Assembly: GCA_023461075.1 (NCBI GenBank)
Contig: JAEWNY010000037.1
Location: 1-15,259, forward strand
Source: Pseudomonadota bacterium
GTDB taxonomy: Bacteria; Pseudomonadota; Gammaproteobacteria; Xanthomonadales; Xanthomonadaceae
Length of the DNA stretch: 15,259 bases
Direction: 5' to 3'
A program made the translations under genes and the position numbers. Below the pieces are notes generated by a model. It saw only the letters and a list, made by a program, of their open reading frames with translations. It was not told the DNA's origin and searched no databases. The stretch's first letter is position 1. Each line of letters starts with the position of its first letter. Below are positions 13,837 through 15,259 of this stretch, piece after piece.

Positions 13837-14849
13837 CGCTGTCCCGAAGTCGTCCAGGACACAGGCCAGTCATCGGGCAGGAAGCCGGTGCACGCGGGCA
13901 TGGTGGCGTACTCGGCCAGCTTGAATTCGCGTCCGTCGTAAACCCAGCTGGCGGCCTCGCCGCAGTCGCCGATGCCGCGGCCCTTGGCGAAGTGGCTGAG
14001 GCGCGCGGTGGCGGGATCGAAGTCGACGAAGGTCAGGTCGTCCAGCACGCCGCCCGGGACCGGCAGTTGCACGCGCTTCATGGACGTCGGGTTGCCGCGA
14101 TCGGTCAGGTACAGCGGCCCGCCTTCCTGATAGGCGCCGCGCCAGCAGATCACCGATACCAGTGCATGCGCCTTGTCCAGCGCGAATGCCTGGCCCGGCA
14201 TCTCGGGGCCGGCTTCGCAGTCCTGGATGTCGGCGCGTGCCCGACGCGTCGCCGCCTCCAGCAATTGGCCTTGTTCCCGCTTGTCCAGCGTTGGTGACAA
14301 CGGTGCAGGGCGCAACACCGCGGCGGTGCGCGGACCGGGGATGCCGCTCGGCGCACGGTTGCCCTTGCGGATCCATGCCGATGGCGTGTCCAGGCGCTCC
14401 TGCGTTTCATCGATCAGCAACAACGCGGCGCTGAGGCCCTTCAGCGAAACGGTTTGCAAGTCGCTGCCGTCGGCGGTGTCACTGCCGACTTCTAGTTCCT
14501 GTGCATCGCGGATTGTTTGGATGAAACGATCGATGGCGCGCGCGTCGGTGCTGCGGTACTGGTTTTCCTCGTAATGCCAGCCGGCCATATCCTGCAGGCC
14601 GCCGTCGGCACTCACTTGCGACCCGCCGTTGAGTACGGCCTCGACAGCGCCCTTCGCGCCTGCAGCGCGTCGGACCAGCATCCCACCCCAACCCGACTGC
14701 TCGGCATCGTTGCTGTGCGCGGCGCAATTGCCCAGGTTGTCGCAGACCACGCGCCAGTCGCGCAGTTGGCGGTCAAGCGGCTCGGCGGCGCGCGCCTGCG
14801 CAAACAGGCAGACGAACAGGCCGGCGGTAATCATGGCGAGGCGACGCAT
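13833..14849 (-). CDS. DUF1176 family periplasmic protein
   Basis: The 338-residue product matches DUF1176 (PF06674), exported proteins without known function. I chose the start at 14849 because it yields a proper signal peptide (Met-Arg-Arg-Leu, hydrophobic core, Ala-Arg-Ala at 19-21); the frame opens further upstream at 14888 without a better ribosome site. The mature part opens with Arg-Asp-Trp-Arg-Val-Val-Cys-Asp-Asn-Leu-Gly-Asn-Cys, the family's usual beginning. It contains six cysteines (36, 42, 211, 235, 296 and 320), consistent with three disulfides in the periplasm. Further family features are Gly-Gly-Pro-Leu-Tyr near 243 and Gly-Asp-Cys-Gly-Glu-Ala-Ala-Ser-Trp-Val-Tyr-Asp-Gly (294-306). 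It lies 46 nt downstream of the partial amidohydrolase gene, possibly in one transcript. Confidence 0.87.
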   Translation of the reverse strand: MRRLAMITAGLFVCLFAQARAAEPLDRQLRDWRVVCDNLGNCAAHSNDAEQSGWGGMLVRRAAGAKGAVEAVLNGGSQVSADGGLQDMAGWHYEENQYRSTDARAIDRFIQTIRDAQELEVGSDTADGSDLQTVSLKGLSAALLLIDETQERLDTPSAWIRKGNRAPSGIPGPRTAAVLRPAPLSPTLDKREQGQLLEAATRRARADIQDCEAGPEMPGQAFALDKAHALVSVICWRGAYQEGGPLYLTDRGNPTSMKRVQLPVPGGVLDDLTFVDFDPATARLSHFAKGRGIGDCGEAASWVYDGREFKLAEYATMPACTGFLPDDWPVSWTTSGQR

Positions 14850-14895
14850 GCTGTTCGCCTGATTTGATGCACGCTGCGATGAGGGCAAGAAAAGC

Positions 14896-15259
14896 TCAGG
14901 GCCGGCGATAAACCTTGCCGTCCTTCATTACGAAATCGACCTGCATGACGGCGTTGATGTCGATGCTCGGGTCGCCCGGCATCGCCACGATGTCCGCGCG
15001 CAGGCCGGTCTCGATCGCCCCCTGTTCCTCCTCCGCGCCCAGAACTCGCGCCGCGTTCCAGGTCGCCGACTGCAGCGCGAAGGTCGCCGGCATCCCCGAT
15101 TCGACCATGTAGATGAACTCGCGCGCGTTGTCGCCGGGCGGGCCGACCCCCATGTCGGTGCCGAAAGCGATCGGCACGCCGGCGCGGTACGCCTTGCCCG
15201 CGGTGTCTTGGATCAACGCACCGATGCGCGCGGCTTTCGGGCGGACGATGTCGGGGAAG
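14896..15259 (-). CDS. Amidohydrolase family protein, C-terminal part (runs off right edge)
   Basis: About 120 C-terminal residues lie in the window; the frame is open to the right edge, so the N-terminus is outside. Gly-Val-Pro-Ile-Ala-Phe-Gly-Thr-Asp-Met-Gly-Val-Gly-Pro carries the last metal-ligand Asp of the TIM-barrel amidohydrolases. It is followed by Glu-Ser-Gly-Met-Pro-Ala-Thr-Phe-Ala-Leu-Gln-Ser-Ala-Thr, Asn-Ala-Ala-Arg-Val-Leu-Gly, and the closing beta-sandwich Gly-Leu-Arg-Ala-Asp-Ile-Val-Ala with Val-Asp-Phe-Val-Met-Lys-Asp-Gly-Lys-Val. This arrangement is that of imidazolonepropionase-like or prolidase-like amidohydrolases (COG1228), which in this bacterial group are often exported. 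Whether it has a signal peptide or all metal ligands cannot be seen. The substrate is unknown. Confidence 0.85.
   Translation of the reverse strand, partial: FPDIVRPKAARIGALIQDTAGKAYRAGVPIAFGTDMGVGPPGDNAREFIYMVESGMPATFALQSATWNAARVLGAEEEQGAIETGLRADIVAMPGDPSIDINAVMQVDFVMKDGKVYRRP

Noticed and set aside
1..15259. tRNA, rRNA, CRISPR array, phage or defence system
   Set aside because: I saw no regular direct-repeat array, no cloverleaf or rRNA-like sequence, and no integrase, transposase, restriction, toxin or Cas-like protein among the supported genes.

Overview
The window looks like chromosomal DNA from a high-GC gammaproteobacterium, most likely of the family Lysobacteraceae/Xanthomonadaceae (relatives of Lysobacter, Thermomonas, Luteimonas or Xanthomonas). 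The reasons are the strong G/C preference at third codon positions, the many exported metallopeptidases and amidohydrolases, GC-rich stem terminators, and the set of families present. The family assignment is inference, since no rRNA or other marker gene is present. There is no tRNA, rRNA, CRISPR array, insertion sequence, prophage or toxin/defence gene that I can support. The region reads as ordinary core or soft-core chromosome.

Layout. Positions 1-2450, minus strand: two consecutive M13-family zinc metallopeptidase genes. The upstream one (333-2450) is a complete lipoprotein-type gene with its own terminator. The downstream one (start at 182) runs off the left edge. Positions 2594-6127, plus strand: an MBL/beta-CASP RNA-processing-type hydrolase translationally coupled to a DUF1801 protein, followed by an exported YtcJ-like amidohydrolase. 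Positions 6128-7215: a short intergenic strip with unexpectedly coding-like base periodicity, then a minus-strand BON-domain protein. Positions 7216-9059: a 406-bp non-coding stretch carrying the probable promoter and long leader of a plus-strand RhlE-type DEAD-box RNA helicase, closed by a bidirectional terminator. Positions 9081-13146, minus strand: in order of transcription a CnoX/YbbN-type thioredoxin-TPR chaperedoxin, a DUF4442 hotdog-fold protein, a DUF502 membrane protein and a DUF885 peptidase-like lipoprotein. Position 13222 onward: a plus-strand DUF998 membrane protein convergent with a minus-strand DUF1176 periplasmic protein (their stop codons share a CTAG), then the C-terminal end of an imidazolonepropionase-like amidohydrolase that leaves the right edge.

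Themes. Two groups of function recur. The first is envelope or periplasmic hydrolysis of peptides and amide compounds: two M13 peptidases, DUF885 and two amidohydrolases. The second is RNA and protein quality control: the beta-CASP nuclease-like protein, the RhlE helicase and the CnoX chaperedoxin. I see no single new multi-gene system here. The points most worth a second look are the small coding-like strip at 6224-6340, the M13 pair with different export routes, the long helicase leader, and a possible leaderless promoter in front of DUF502.
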